A DNA stretch of 64,000 nucleotides from Ryuthela nishihirai. Lineage: Eukaryota; Arthropoda; Arachnida; Araneae; Heptathelidae. The stretch lies in assembly GCA_038380435.1 (NCBI GenBank), contig JAWZYU010000126.1:558001-622000 (forward strand), written 5' to 3'. The notes under the pieces are model-generated. The model ran no database searches and was not told the DNA's origin. It saw only the letters and a list, made by a program, of their open reading frames with translations. Below are positions 42,247-53,670 of this stretch, piece after piece. Each line of letters starts with the position of its first letter. Position 1 is the first letter of the stretch. The position numbers and the translations under genes are program-made.

Positions 42247-42906
42247 ATTCGAATCCAGCTGAGTCAGCGTTGACATTTATCTCCGAAAAACTCCCCGCCA
42301 TGCGCACGGTCAGTAGGGGACACCGGAAGGCCGCCGTCCGTCGGTGGGACGTTAAGCCGTGGACCCGTGTGCGGGAGAGCCATACCCTGTGCACGTTAAA
42401 GAACACGCTGGATGGCCTTGACGGGAGGCTACCATCTGTCTCCCAACAGCTGTTCCAGTGGGTCCCCTCCCCCAACCTTCTCTGAGCCTTCGGGGTCCAT
42501 GTGACCTGGCCATTTAGCCCATGGTGTGCAAAAAAGTGCCCCTCAGAGGTAAAACAACCCAACATTAAAGAACACGCTGGATGGCCTTGATGGGAGGCTA
42601 CCATCTGTCTCCCAACAGCTGTTCCAGTGGGTCCCCTCCCCCAACCTTCTCTGAGCCTTCGGGGTCCATCTGACCTGGCCATTTAGCACATGGTGTGCAA
42701 AAAAGTGCCGCTCAGAGGTAAAACAACCCAACGTTAAAGAACACGCTGGATGGCCTTGACGGGAGGTACCATCTGTCTCCCAACAGCTGTTCCAGTGGGT
42801 CCCCTCCCCCAACCTTCTCTGAGCCTTCGGGGTCCATCTGACCTGGCCATTTAGTCCATGGTGTGCAAAAAAGTGCCGCTCAGAGGGGTAAAACAACCCA
42901 ACCCAA
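42247..42906 (+). mobile_element. SINE-A, 5' truncated, three modules
   Basis: Starts inside the B box (TTCGAATCCAGCTGAGTC); the A box is missing. Three 3' modules join near 42563 and 42732. The GGTGTCCCC-GGGCTTGGAA region has lost about 12 bp (CACCGGAAGGCC). Modules 2 and 3 share GGTCCATCTGACC. Confidence 0.94.
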
Positions 42907-43465
42907 TGAAGTGCGCACGTTAATGTCAAAGGGCCGTTAATTCCCCCCCCCCTCTCCGTCTTTCGACCGGATGTGTTACGGTCATTCATAGTTTCAATTT
43001 ATAGCGATCATCTGAAATGAGCCATTTAGAAATGTCATCCATGACCTCAATACAGATTATATATTGCATAGTGATATTTTAATACCTCAAACTTTCAAAA
43101 ATTCACTAAACAACAACGAGAGAAAATCTTATTTCCTGAAGCGTCGTATTTCTGCGAAAGAGTTCATCATGACTTAAAATGATGAAGGCGTTCATTTTAT
43201 TGCAATTAAATGCAGGAAGAGGAAAGTCTCGTGAAGGAAGGAAGAGGACGGAAATAAGTATTAAATGTCTTTTGCATTTTCTCATTGCGTGATTATTCAG
43301 AACCATGCTTTCGACTGTTTACAATCGCGTGCTTCCTACACAACCCGACTAGCACACTTGGAGTTTGAAACCATAGCAACCACTACTCCGAAACCAACAC
43401 AGAGTCGAAAGCTTAAAGCTAAATCCAGTCCTTGGAGAAAAACGGAAAATTCCATTCCTATCGCC
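42907..43465. other. Unrecognised DNA
   Basis: Short C run near 42942-42951. Nothing recognised. Confidence 0.45.
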
Positions 43466-43473
43466 CAGAAATA

Positions 43474-44305
43474 GTCCCAGCTGGGTCAGCGTTGAGATTT
43501 ATCTCCGCAAAATTCCTCGCCCTGCCCACGGTCAGTAGGGGACACCGATGGGCTTGGAAAGGCTGTCGTCCGTCGGATGGGACGTTAAGCCGTGGCCCCG
43601 TGTGCGGGAGAGCCATACGCTGTGCACGTTAAAGAACACGCTGGATGGCCTTGACGGGAGGCTACCATCTGTCTCCCAACAGTTGTTCCAGTGGGTCCCC
43701 TTCCCCCAACCTTCTCTGAGACTTCGGGGTCCATGTGACTTGGCCATTTAGCCCATGGTGTGCAAAAAAGTGCCTCTCAGAGGTAAAACAACACAACGTT
43801 AAAGAACACGCTGGATGGCCTTGACGGGAGGCTACCATCTGTCTCCCAACAGCTGTTCCAGTGGGATCCCTCCCCCAACCTTCTCTGAGCCTTCGGGGTC
43901 CATGTGAGCTGGCCATTTAGCCCATGGTGTGCAAAAAAGTGACACTCAGTGGTAAAACAACCCAACGTTAAAGAACACGCTAGATGGCCTTGACGGGAGG
44001 CTACCATCTGTCTCCTCTCAGCTGTTCCAATGGGTCCCCTCCCTCAACCTTCTCTGAGACTTCGGGGTTCATGTGACCTGCCATTTAGCCCATGGTGTGC
44101 AAAAAAGTGCCGCTCAGAGGTAAAACAACCCAACGTTAAAGAACACGCTGGATGGCCTTGACGGGAGGCTGCCATCTGTCTCCCAACAGCTGTTCCAGTA
44201 GGTCCCCTCCCCCAACCTTCTCTAAGCTTTCGGGTTCCTTGTGACCTGGCCAATTAGACCATGGTGTGCAAAAAGTGCCGCTCAGAGGTAAAACAATCCA
44301 ATCCT
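43474..44305 (+). mobile_element. SINE-A, 5' truncated, four tandem 3' modules
   Basis: Flanked by CAGAAATA at 43466-43473 and 44306-44313. It begins in the B-box region (GTCCCAGCTGGGTCAGCG) and carries four 3' modules, joined near 43797, 43967 and 44136. Because the block is 5' truncated and bracketed by a duplication, it looks like one retrotransposition event that either already carried the multimer or expanded later. Confidence 0.94.
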
Positions 44306-45407
44306 CAGAAATAAATTATTTCCAGACTATTAACAGTAAGCAAAATGGAACAGAAGTATTTTCTACACCTCGACTTAGTATTCAAGGAAAAAAAATGAAT
44401 CATTACACATTAAACCTTATATTTAAGTAATTAGTCGCCACCAATAAATTACCTCCCCCCAAAAAAAGTAAAAAACAGAAAAACATCCTAATAGCTGGAA
44501 CCTCAGAAATGAAATAAAAAAATAAATACTCATTTTGGGATCATCTCCAAAGGCTAATTTTTTTTTCAACGATTGTGGTCCTTAATAATAAGCCAATAAC
44601 TTTTTAAGCTTTCAAAATTTAATCAGTTAATTAATTCGACACTCGTAAGCCCTGAGGCGAAAATCATAAAGCTAATTACTCCAGAGTTCTTCTCCCCGCT
44701 TCCATTCACTTCCCCTCCCCACCCTCAGCCTCTTCAATTTCTTAGGAAGAAGAAGAGGAGGAGCAAATGTCATCACAGAAAAATTATCAATCTTGGAAGA
44801 ACAGATTTATTCGTCAGTTTGTGTATTTTGCATTTTTTATTTCCTCTCTTACCAAAACGCATTTTTTTTCTTCAACCCCCATAATTTTTTGTCCTCCTTT
44901 TTACGAAGATACTCAAGCAAACGAGAGGAAATGACGTCACTTACAGTCTCTTCCACCCGGAAAGATCTCCAGCGACAGAAGACGAAAAGAGTTCTCTAAT
45001 TGGTAGTTGCTGCCCGAGGCGCTAATTAATGCTACGGCTAATGCGCGCGCTTCTTCCCGCCACTGCTCTTTCTGTCAGTTTTCAACTCGGACCTTTCGAA
45101 GTTCGATGGATAGAGGGGGTGGGGTAGGGAGGGGGTGGAGGGAGACGGGTAAGCTGGGGACGGGAGAGGTAGACGAAGGATGAGCTTACAGTCAGTTGGG
45201 AATTGGGATCAGAGTTTTGCAGGAAATGACTCGGATTAAGAGAGATGGTTGCTGCTCTTCGGTTGATCGGTTGCGATGGAAACCGGAAGTCAAGATGCAG
45301 TATAAAGAGCAAAGCTGAAATCCTGGAGCCATATTGAGCGCAACTGATTGGTTGATACGACTAGAATGGTTCATTCGGAATACGAAAAAAGGTACAAAGC
45401 AGATAGA
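44306..45407. other. Unique DNA
   Basis: AT-rich to 44800, then GC-richer. At 45080-45310 there is a G-rich stretch (GGGGGTGGGGTAGGGAGGGG near 45115), a CCGGAAGT ETS-like site near 45280, and TATAAAG at 45301-45307. These are suggestive of a promoter but no transcript start or gene is visible. Confidence 0.4.
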
Positions 45408-45723
45408 GGCTGGGGTGGCTCAGTCGGTAGCGCGCCAGGCTCGTAATCTGTAGTTCCCAGGTTCGAGTCCCAGCTGGGTCAGCGTTGAGGTTTATCTCCG
45501 CAAAATTCCCCTCCTTGCCCACGGTCAATAGGGGACACCGATTGGCTTGGAAAGGCCGCCGTCCGTCGGATGGGACGTTAAGCCGTGGTCCCGTGTCCGG
45601 GAGAGACATACCCTGTGCACGTTAAAGAACACACTGGATGGCCTTGACGGGAGGCTACATCTGTCTCCCAACAGCTGTTCCAGTGGGTCCCCTCCCCCAA
45701 CCTTCTCCCTCCCCCAACCTTCT
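45408..45723 (+). mobile_element. SINE-A cut by a MITE
   Basis: Head and body are intact, but the 3' module stops at CCCTCCCCCAACCTTCTC, a segment repeated twice, directly against the truncated MITE at 45724. Tail and right flank are missing. Confidence 0.92.
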
Positions 45724-45963
45724 CCAGTTACCGTTCACAGCAAACTGGAGCGTGTGCAGTAACTGCACACGCTCCAGTTTGCTGTGAACGGTAACTGGAG
45801 CGTGTACAGTTGCTGTACACGCTCGAGATATTTTTCCTGAATTCTGTAATCACGTGACACGAAGGTTGCCAGATCACTAATTTCTAAAAAAAATCGTTGC
45901 CAGATATTTTTTCTGAATTCCGTAATCAACCGTAGTGTTCGGATACTTTTTTGAGCGACTGTA
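45724..45963. mobile_element. Composite MITE, left part missing
   Basis: Begins in the nested palindrome (AGTTACCGTTCACAGCAAAC), continues through the GTGTGCAGTAACTGCACACG and GTACAGTTGCTGTACACG hairpins, and ends with a complete right arm, GAGCGACTG-TA. Confidence 0.85.
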
Positions 45964-46374
45964 CTTTGAGACCCTATTGCATTTTGTTTAATAATACGAA
46001 ATCCCCGAAATAGTTTTTTGTTTTTGTTTTTGTATAATGGAACGGGATAAATATATATATATTCATTAAATGTAACCAGAGCACATATTTTTGGATGAAA
46101 CATTAAATGAAAACGTGAACGATACGCGTTGGTTAAAGAGCAAAATCATTTCTGTCCCAGTGTCAGATAAAGTCGTTTTGTCTCTAAGTTGCCTTCCTTC
46201 CTGCTCAGGTGTTGCCATCTTCATCATAGAAGATGTCGTCTCTATGGCGTTTTAATAGGAACAAGCTCATGAGAAACATTCCTTGCAAATGGATTGTTTC
46301 AAGAGTAATTACTATATTTTTACGAAAAAAGTTTTGCATCAATGTAAATATTTTTTTTAGAAAACGCACAAAAT
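45964..46374. other. Unrecognised AT-rich DNA
   Basis: TA microsatellite near 46051-46060. No other feature. Confidence 0.45.
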
Positions 46375-46385
46375 CCTCAAATATA

Positions 46386-46762
46386 GGGGGGGCTTAGTCG
46401 GTAGCGCGCCAGGCTCCTAATCTGTGGTTCCTAGGTTCGAGTCCCTGCTGGGTCAGCGTTGAGATTTATCTCCACAAAACTCCCCACCCTTACCACAGTC
46501 AGTAGGGGACACCGATGGGCTTGGAAAGACCGCCGTCCGTCGGATGGGACGTTAAGCCGTGGTCCCGTGTGCGGGAGAGCCTTACCCTGTGCACGTTAAA
46601 GAACACGCTGGATGGCCTTGACGGGAGGCTACCATCTGTCTCCCAACAGCTGTTCCAGTGGGTCCCCTTCCCCAACCTTCTCTGAGACTTCGGGGTCATT
46701 GTAACCTGGCCATTTAGCCAATGGTGTAAAAAAAAGTGCCGTTCAGAGGTAAAACAATCCAA
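46386..46762 (+). mobile_element. SINE-A with target-site duplication
   Basis: Flanked by CCTCAAATATAGGG (46375-46388) and CCTCTAATATAGGG (46763-46776), 14 bp with one mismatch. Head slightly shortened (GGGGGGGCTTAGTCGG). Diverged variant with ACCACAGTCAGTAGGGG, also seen in the copy at 48078, which suggests a shared subfamily. Confidence 0.95.
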
Positions 46763-46776
46763 CCTCTAATATAGGG

Positions 46777-48077
46777 TGTAGGATTTTATAGGGATAGTCA
46801 TTATAAAAGAAGGGAAAATGTGAAGTGGTGGGGATGTCTCCTCCAGGTCCGCTTTCAAATAATTAGGTTTATTTTAAAAATTTCATAATATTAAAGATTA
46901 TTCGAAAAGGATTATGCATGTAATATTTTTATTTAAAAAAGTGATTACTCTAAAGTGATTTATTTAAAAAAGTGATTACTCTAAAGTGATTTATTTAAAA
47001 AAGTGATCCCAGATTTGGATTCCGATAGGTAAGCGTTATTTGTTGTAGACGAGTTCAAAAAGCGTTTCATGATCGATTCGAAATGCTTAAGCGAGCTACT
47101 CGATTTGTTACAAAAGAGTACATTGTTGATCGAACCCAAAGTAAACCCCACTGGGTATAAAACGGTAAACAACACCCCAGACTGGATGCAGAAGAACAGA
47201 CGGTGACGGTTTCCAAAAGTTTGCGTTTTTATTCTCTAATATCCAAAGAGGCCCAAACAAGTTTCAATTCCAAATATTTTCATTGGTCCTTCTCTTTCTT
47301 ATCCAAAAGTCCTCTTTCCGAAAAGGACTCCCCACTGGTAACAATATCAATACGATCTTTCCTTCGGAACCGATCTCGTTAAAGGATCCAGTCATCGCTG
47401 GTTTCCTGGTGGACGTCACAGGGAGAGAGAGAGGAATCCGTCGCCAAGGAGACCGCTGTTGCAAATTGCGTTCTCACTTACAACTCCTGAAAGAGACTCT
47501 CCCGCCATTTGCATGCAAAGTCTGAGAAACGAGGAAAGTCCCGCTCTTTCGCCATTCTCAACTCTCTGAGAGAAAATAACCAAAAAATTGAATTCCCGAC
47601 TACTTCGCTCTTCGTGTTTGCCCTCGCAGTAATTGGAAACAGAGAAGGAACGGAGAGGGAGGGGGGGGGACGAACTCCTCAAATTGCTTTTACCAGCAGA
47701 GCTCCAATAACCATTCACCTTCTTTCCCTCCCCGATTCTCTTCTACATTTAAATGGACCAACCATCGTGCTCGCTGCTAGCGTATGCAAATGATGATGAT
47801 ACCTTTGGCACAGTCACGTGATTTCCTTTCGTATTGCGCAAGAATGGAGCCTTGCATTATTGAACGGCAACATTGGACCGTGACGTAAAACCCGACAGCC
47901 TAATTGGCGCTCTTCCGCCGAGCATTTTTCTTCCGATTCCAGCAAATCACCTTCTTTTCTTTCCTCCTTCAAACTTCTCTACCATTTCTCGAAAAGTCAG
48001 GAGAAGTTTTCCTTGAAAAAAGTTCATTTCAACTGTAGAGAAATTTTAAGAGTTTAAGCGGCGCTCTCCTCTCTCTC
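46777..48077. other. Unique DNA with a short tandem repeat
   Basis: 46929-47007 is a 31-bp tandem repeat (about 2.5 units of ATTTAAAAAAGTGATTACTC type). The rest is unrecognised. Octamer-like ATTTGCAT and ATGCAAAT occur near 47509 and 47784, which is not enough to call regulation. Overlapping ORFs on both strands (47264-47793) have no domain. Confidence 0.45.
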
Positions 48078-48633
48078 GGGGGGCGGGGGGTGGCTCAGTC
48101 GGTAGCGCTCTAGGCTCGTAATCTGTAGTTCCCAGGTTCGAGTCCCAGCTGGATCAGCGTTGAGATTTATCTCCGCAAAACTCCCCGCCCTTACCACAGT
48201 CAGTAGGGGACACCGATGGGCTTGGAAAGACCGCCGTCCGTCGGAAGGGACGCTAAGCCGTGGCCACGTGTGCGGGAGAGACATACCCTGTGCACGTTAA
48301 AGAACACACTCGATGGCCTTGACGGGAGGCTACCATCTGTCTCCCAACAGCTGTTCCAGTGGGTCCCCTCCCCCAACCTTCTCTGAGCCTTCGGGGTCCA
48401 TGTGACCTGGCCATTTAGCCCATGGTGTGCAAAAAAGTGCCGCACAGAGGTAAAACAACCCAACGTTAAAGAACATGCTGGATGGCCTTGACGGGAGGCT
48501 ACCATCTGTCTCCCAACAGCTGTTCCAGTGGGTCCCCTCCCCCAACCTTCTCTGAGCCTTCGGGGTCCATGTGATCTGTACATTTAACCCACTGTGTGGT
48601 AAAAAGTGCCTCTCAGAGGTAAAACAACCCAAC
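48078..48633 (+). mobile_element. SINE-A with two tandem 3' modules
   Basis: Head at 48078; modules start near 48293 and 48465. Carries the ACCACAGTCAGTAGGGG variant like the copy at 46386. The last module is diverged (GTGATCTGTACATTTAACCC). No clear target-site duplication. Confidence 0.94.
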
Positions 48634-49070
48634 AGTTTTCAAATGTTGCGAAAGGCTAGGTTATCAATTTCTGTTAGATCTTTTCCAACTTCTTTCAAAT
48701 ATGGTTTTAATAAAGTGCAATTTTTTTAATTTTTGTCTTAATTTCTGTTTTTAAATCTTTATCTCCTTTGCGACTACTCTTAGACAAAGAGTCTTCAGTT
48801 TCCATAACAACGGGAGTGATATCGGATCGATTTTTAATTTCGAATTTAATCTGCTTATGCATAAAAGGAAATTTGAGCGGTTTACGACTAACATGTAGTG
48901 CGAGTGTACAAATGATATGAAACCTCAGTCATTTTTTAAACTCTGTCCAGTTTTAATTTCTGTAAAAATAAATCACTTTTGCGTTTCTTGCAGGATTTGG
49001 AAAATCGATGGTAAAATGGCAGAAAAAAATGTCTTTTAGTTGGAAAATACCCAAGTCATAAGTTGAAAAA
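48634..49070. other. Unrecognised AT-rich DNA
   Basis: Nothing recognised. Confidence 0.5.
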
Positions 49071-49565
49071 TACACCCGCTTAAAAAAATTATCCGAACAC
49101 TATGGTTGATCACAGAATTCAGAAAAAATATCCGGCAACGATTTTTTTTAGAATTTAATGATCTGACAACCTTCGTATCACGTGATTACAGAATTCAGAA
49201 AAAATGTCTGGAGCGTGTACAGCAACTGTACACGCTCCAGTTACCGTTCACAGCAAACTGGAGCGTGTGCAGTTACTGCACACGCTCCAATTTGCTGTGA
49301 ACGGTAACTGCACGCGCTGAATATTTCCGTGAGTGAGCCCACACGATCTAGTATCAAAATAATATGACCACCTACAGTCGCTCAAAAAAGTATCCGAACA
49401 CTATGGTCGATTAAAGAATTCAGAAAAAATATTTGGCAACGATTTTTTTAGAAATTAGTGATCATGCAACCTTCGTGAACTTTTCTAAAAAAAATCGTTG
49501 CCAGATATTTTTTTCTGAATTCCGTAATCAACCATAGTGTTCGGATAATTTTTTGAGCGACTGTA
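49071..49565. mobile_element. Composite Tc1-type MITE, inverse orientation
   Basis: Two modules sharing a boundary at 49373 (ACCTACAGTCGCTC). The first (49071-49374) has a mutated terminus (TACACCCGCTTAAAAAAATT), the nested GTGTGCAGTTACTGCACACG hairpins, and ends AATATGACCACCTA. The second (49373-49565) is a simple foldback with a partly deleted centre, ending GAGCGACTG-TA. This is the reverse order of the element at 40024, so the two-module composite has been mobilised or inverted as a whole. Confidence 0.88.
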
Positions 49566-49899
49566 ACTAAGTCATAAAGACTTCTTTGTCGCTAAAAGGC
49601 AACATGCAATCAATCGTGTTTTTTATAAATCATATTAATAAGCCTAAATGTTATTAATTCTGTGAAAGGTACGACTCAATAAATAATTTTGAAACAAAAA
49701 AATTCCAGACACAGTTAAGTGAAACAAAATACTGTCTGTATCTGGGAAAAGCTATAACCTCATATTATATAAATAGGAAGCTATATCGTAAGTTATATAA
49801 CTTCTAAAAAAAATATTTCATCGGAAAATAAGACTGAAAATGAATTAAAAATTTCGCTCAAATTTATAGAATTCTCGATTTTCCATATTTTTAGATTCG
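49566..49899. other. Unrecognised AT-rich DNA
   Basis: Nothing recognised. Confidence 0.5.
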
Positions 49900-50030
49900 T
49901 ACAGTCGCTCAAAAAAATATCCGAACACTATGGTTGATTACAGAATTCGGAATAAAATATCTGGCGATGATTTTTTCAGAAATTAGTGATCTGGCAACCT
50001 TCGTGTCACGTGACACGAAGGTTGCCAGAT
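49900..50030. mobile_element. Tc1-type MITE, left arm and centre
   Basis: TA-CAGTCGCTCAAAAAAATAT to CACGTGACACGAAGGTTGCC at 50030. It breaks just after the centre; the rest of the right arm is missing. Confidence 0.85.
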
Positions 50031-50059
50031 TTCTCTTACTTAGGCAGGCGGAAGGCTTC

Positions 50060-50255
50060 TGCCAAGTCTTCGAAAGCATTCTTTAACCTGGAAAGCTATA
50101 ATCCTCCTGTCACGTGATCATCCATCCGTCCAATGGACGACGGCTTTTCCACAGCCATCGGTGTTTCGCTTCTCACCGAGGGCAGGACAATGCCTTGCGA
50201 AGAACATCTCAACGACAGACAACTGGAAACATCGGATTAAGGTGCTACTAACATT
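50060..50255 (-). mobile_element. Very old SINE-A body
   Basis: Weak but ordered similarity on the minus strand: CATTCTTTAACCTGGAAAG, GTCCAATGGACGACGGCTTT, CCATCGGTGTTTCGC, GAGGGCAGGACAATGCC, ATCTCAACGACAGACAACTG. More diverged than any other copy here. Confidence 0.65.
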
Positions 50256-50283
50256 GGCAATCAAGGCAGCATTCGATTTTGTC

Positions 50284-53200
50284 TAAAACGTCCATAAATT
50301 CGATAACTGTCCATAAATTAAGGAAAAATCCTTATGATAAGCCAATGGGAAGCTTACGACAAAGCTCTGTAACTTCTAAAATAAGTTTTTCAGTTTGGAA
50401 AAATATCATTGCAGATAATGATCTCAATCAAATAAATCAATATCTCGATTTTCAACAATATTCTTTCAGTATTTAATGAGTCTTCAGGATATTTTGAATT
50501 CTGTCAAGAAAGGAGATATTACCCTTGTTCTAGGTGACTTCAATGCCAAAGTTGGTACTGACTCTGATCTTTGGGGAGGGGTGATTAGCCCTTTTGGTAT
50601 TGGTAGCTGCAATGGCAATGGGTAACGTCTCTTACAGGTAAGTAAACTCAATGGTTTCAGAATAACTAACACTTATTATAAACACCGCGACATACATAAG
50701 TACACATGGGTTTCACCTGATGGGCTGCATAGGAATATGATTGATTATATATTAATTAACAGCAAATGGGCTAGTTCTGTTAGAAATACCAGGGCATATA
50801 GGGGAGCTGAAATTGGATCTGACCATTACCTTGTTAAAAGTGTCTTGCAACTTAAATAGTGTTGTGCTAGGGTTAAAAAATTTACTTTTAATACTGAAGC
50901 TCTGAAAGACCCAGTTATGTCTAAAGCTTACCACGATAGGTTACTTAGTCATTATGACAGTCATGGTTTGCTTACTATTGAAGTTGAGGAAGAATGGGAT
51001 CATTTTAAACAGGCTTTTTTGGACACTAACAGTACTCTTTTAGGAAAAAAGGAGCAGAAGAGACAGAATTATCTGAGTGATAAGGCACTTGAGCTTATTT
51101 CGGAAAGAAAGAACTGCAGGAATGTCCTTAATCAATACCCTACTAGTACTCATAGAAAGCATTACAGAGGACTTAATAAACGTGTAAAGGATCAGTTAGC
51201 TGCTGATAAGAATCTTTGGCTTGATGGCTTGGCTGACAAAGCCGAGGAAGCAGTTAGGCAGCACAACAGCAGAGAGCTGTACCAGATAGTTAATGTTTGT
51301 GTGGTAGAAAACGAACAGGTATACAGGAATTGAAGGATAAACAAGGTAAGGTTGTAGAAGGGGAGGATTCTGTCATGGCTAGGTGGGCTGAGCATTTCAA
51401 TGATGTTCTAAACAATGTGGTTAGTTTTACTCCCATTGTTTGTAATGATGATAGATGCATTGGTGGCTTTAATGTTGACCCTATAACACAATCTGAAGTT
51501 ATTTTGGCTATTTCTAAACTTAAACTTCATAAATCCCCAGGAGTAGATTAAATTACTACGGAAATGCTTACAGCTGGGAATGTTTCGGTTACCACTTGGA
51601 TGACTGAAATTTTGAATATCTTTTATGATAAAGGCATGGTTTCTAGGGATTTTACCAGAGCTATTGTTATCCCTATTTTCAAAAAAGGTGATCGCAGTTC
51701 TTATGATAACTATAGGGGTATCAGCCTACTCTCTGTTCCAGGTAAAGTTCTTTCCATGATTGTGCTTAATGGAATTAAGAATCTGGTTGACAGTCAATAG
51801 CGTGATGAGCAATGTGGATTCAGAAGTGGTAGGGGATGTGTGGATCAGATATTTTCACTTAGGCAGATTCTTGAGAAATGTTTAGAGTTTCAGAAACCTT
51901 CGGTTGCTAGCTCTGTTGATTTCAAAAGGCTTTCGACTCTGTTGATCGTCATAATTTGTGGTTGATTGTGAGATCATATGGTATACCTGACAAGTTAGTT
52001 AACATAATGAAAGCTCTCTATAATAACACTGAGTCGTGTGTGAGAGTTGGTAAATCTTGCAGCAATTGGTTTAGCATTACTTCTGGTGTTCGACAAGGGT
52101 GCATTTTGTCTCCTTTTCTCTTTAGCTTGGTTATTGATTATGTTATGCGAAATTCACTTCAAGGGAAAGATTTTGGCCTTAAATGGGCTGGAGATACGAA
52201 AATTTCTGATTTAGATTATGCTGATGATTTAGCCCTTTTGGCAAATGATGTTGATGAGATGAACTCTTTCATTCGAGCTGTTGATGAGACTGGTAGTAGA
52301 GTAGATTTGGTTATAAACAGAGAGAAAACTAAAGTGATGAAAATTGGTCAGGCAGGCTGTGATTCAGTTAATCTGAATGGTTGCAGTCTTGAGCAGGTGT
52401 CACAGTTTAATTATCTTGGGAGCTATGTAACAGATAATGATGATGTGCGGCATGAGATTAACAGACGAATAGGGATTGCTGCCGGGACTTTTAAGAATCT
52501 ATGGAGAGTGTGGAGAAATAGGCGTATACACCCAAAGACTGAAATTAGACTATAATAGTTTGGTTCTTTCTAGGGTTAGTTATGGCAGTGAAACTTGGAC
52601 ACTTTGTAAACAAGATAACAGGAAACTAGATGCTTTTGATTCCAGATGCTTACGCAGTATCTTGGGCATTAGGTGGTTCAACTTTGTAACTAATGATGAG
52701 GTTAGGAAAAGGAGTCTGCAACCTCCTTTAAGCAGCATATTGTGCAGAGAGAGACTCCGTTGGTTTGGCCATGTTGCCCGTATGGATAATTGTAGATTAG
52801 CGAATAGGGTTATGAACAGTGTGCCTAAAGGCCTCAGAAAGAAGGGGAGACCTAGGATGCGGTGGGCAGACAATGTCAAACAGGACCTTGTTTGAATTGG
52901 TGTGCAGTGGCCAGATGTAGTAGATGTAGCTCAGGATCGACTTGCTTGGAGAACTAAATTGCACGTCTTGTTGGACCTCCGTAGCCCATGGCTGGATGAT
53001 GATGATGTAATGCGTTATGAAAGTTTGAATATTTAACAACAGCAATGCCAGTCTTAAGAAACATACAAAGCTGAAGAATAGTGAAAGAATTCTTACACAA
53101 AGTTCTAAAATACAAACTTATTTTATTAAACAGTTTGCACAAAGTTCTAAAATACTTATTTTATTAAACACCTTGATCCAATACTTATTACTAAGTTTTA

Positions 53201-53450
53201 ATTAACTTCTGAAGTCACTTTTTGTGGCTGGCATTGTTATCGCTAAATTTTCAAACTTCCATAACTCATTAAATACTGAACGAATATTGTTGAAAATCGA
53301 GATATTGATTTATTTGATCGAAATCTTTATCTGCAATCACATTTTTCAAAAAAAAAAATTATTTTGGAAGTTATAGAGCTTTGACGTTAGTTTCCCATTG
53401 ACTTAACATAGGGATTTTCCTTAATTTTAGGAAATCAGTGTATTATAATA
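50284..53450. mobile_element. Foldback element split by an RTE insertion
   Basis: The left arm is 50284-50480 plus 53008-53051. The right arm, about 53228-53445, is its inverted copy (for example ATTGTTGAAAATCGAGATAT on the right matches the complement at about 50440-50460 on the left). Removing the RTE rejoins the left arm at TAATG(A/C)G, which then matches CATAACTCATTAAATAC on the right. The loop (53052-53227) contains an imperfect direct repeat, CACAAAGTTCTAAAATAC. No transposase; superfamily unknown. Confidence 0.8.
50481..53007 (+). pseudogene. RTE LINE copy 2, dead and 5' truncated
   Basis: Closely similar to 26190-28735. It starts inside the endonuclease domain (LQDILNSVKKGDITLVLGDF) and ends with the GAT repeat tail at 53007. 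Flanking 7-bp duplication TAATGAG (50474-50480) and TAATGCG (53008-53014). Inactivating changes include TAA near 50622, a loss with TAG near 50857, one-base deletions near 51297, 51928 and 52553, TAA at 51549-51551, TAG at 51798-51800 and TGA near 52893. The YADD and GVRQGC segments are still readable (51956-52555). Confidence 0.93.
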
Positions 53451-53517
53451 AAAAAGAAAAAAGATACATAAAAGTCATGCTTAAATTGATGAAATTTCTC
53501 AACATTTTTGTTAAACT

Positions 53518-53650
53518 CTCAAGGAAGGTATCGCTCTTAGTTTAAAGTCGATATTAGGTGATGGGTTTGTATCCCACAGGGCTCAAGAAGATTTTTCTTC
53601 TAAACTTGATATCGAAGTTAAACTAAGAGTAATAACTTCCTTGACAAAAG
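53518..53650. repeat. Imperfect inverted repeat
   Basis: Arms of about 40 bp: CTCAAGGAAGGTATCGCTCT at 53518 and its inverted partner AACTAAGAGTAATAACTTCC around 53617-53636, with CTTAGTTTAAAGTCGATAT matching the complement of ATATCGAAGTTAAACTAAG. Spacer about 45 bp. Possibly a further small foldback element. Confidence 0.75.
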
Positions 53651-53670
53651 GCATGTATACTCTCAACGAA

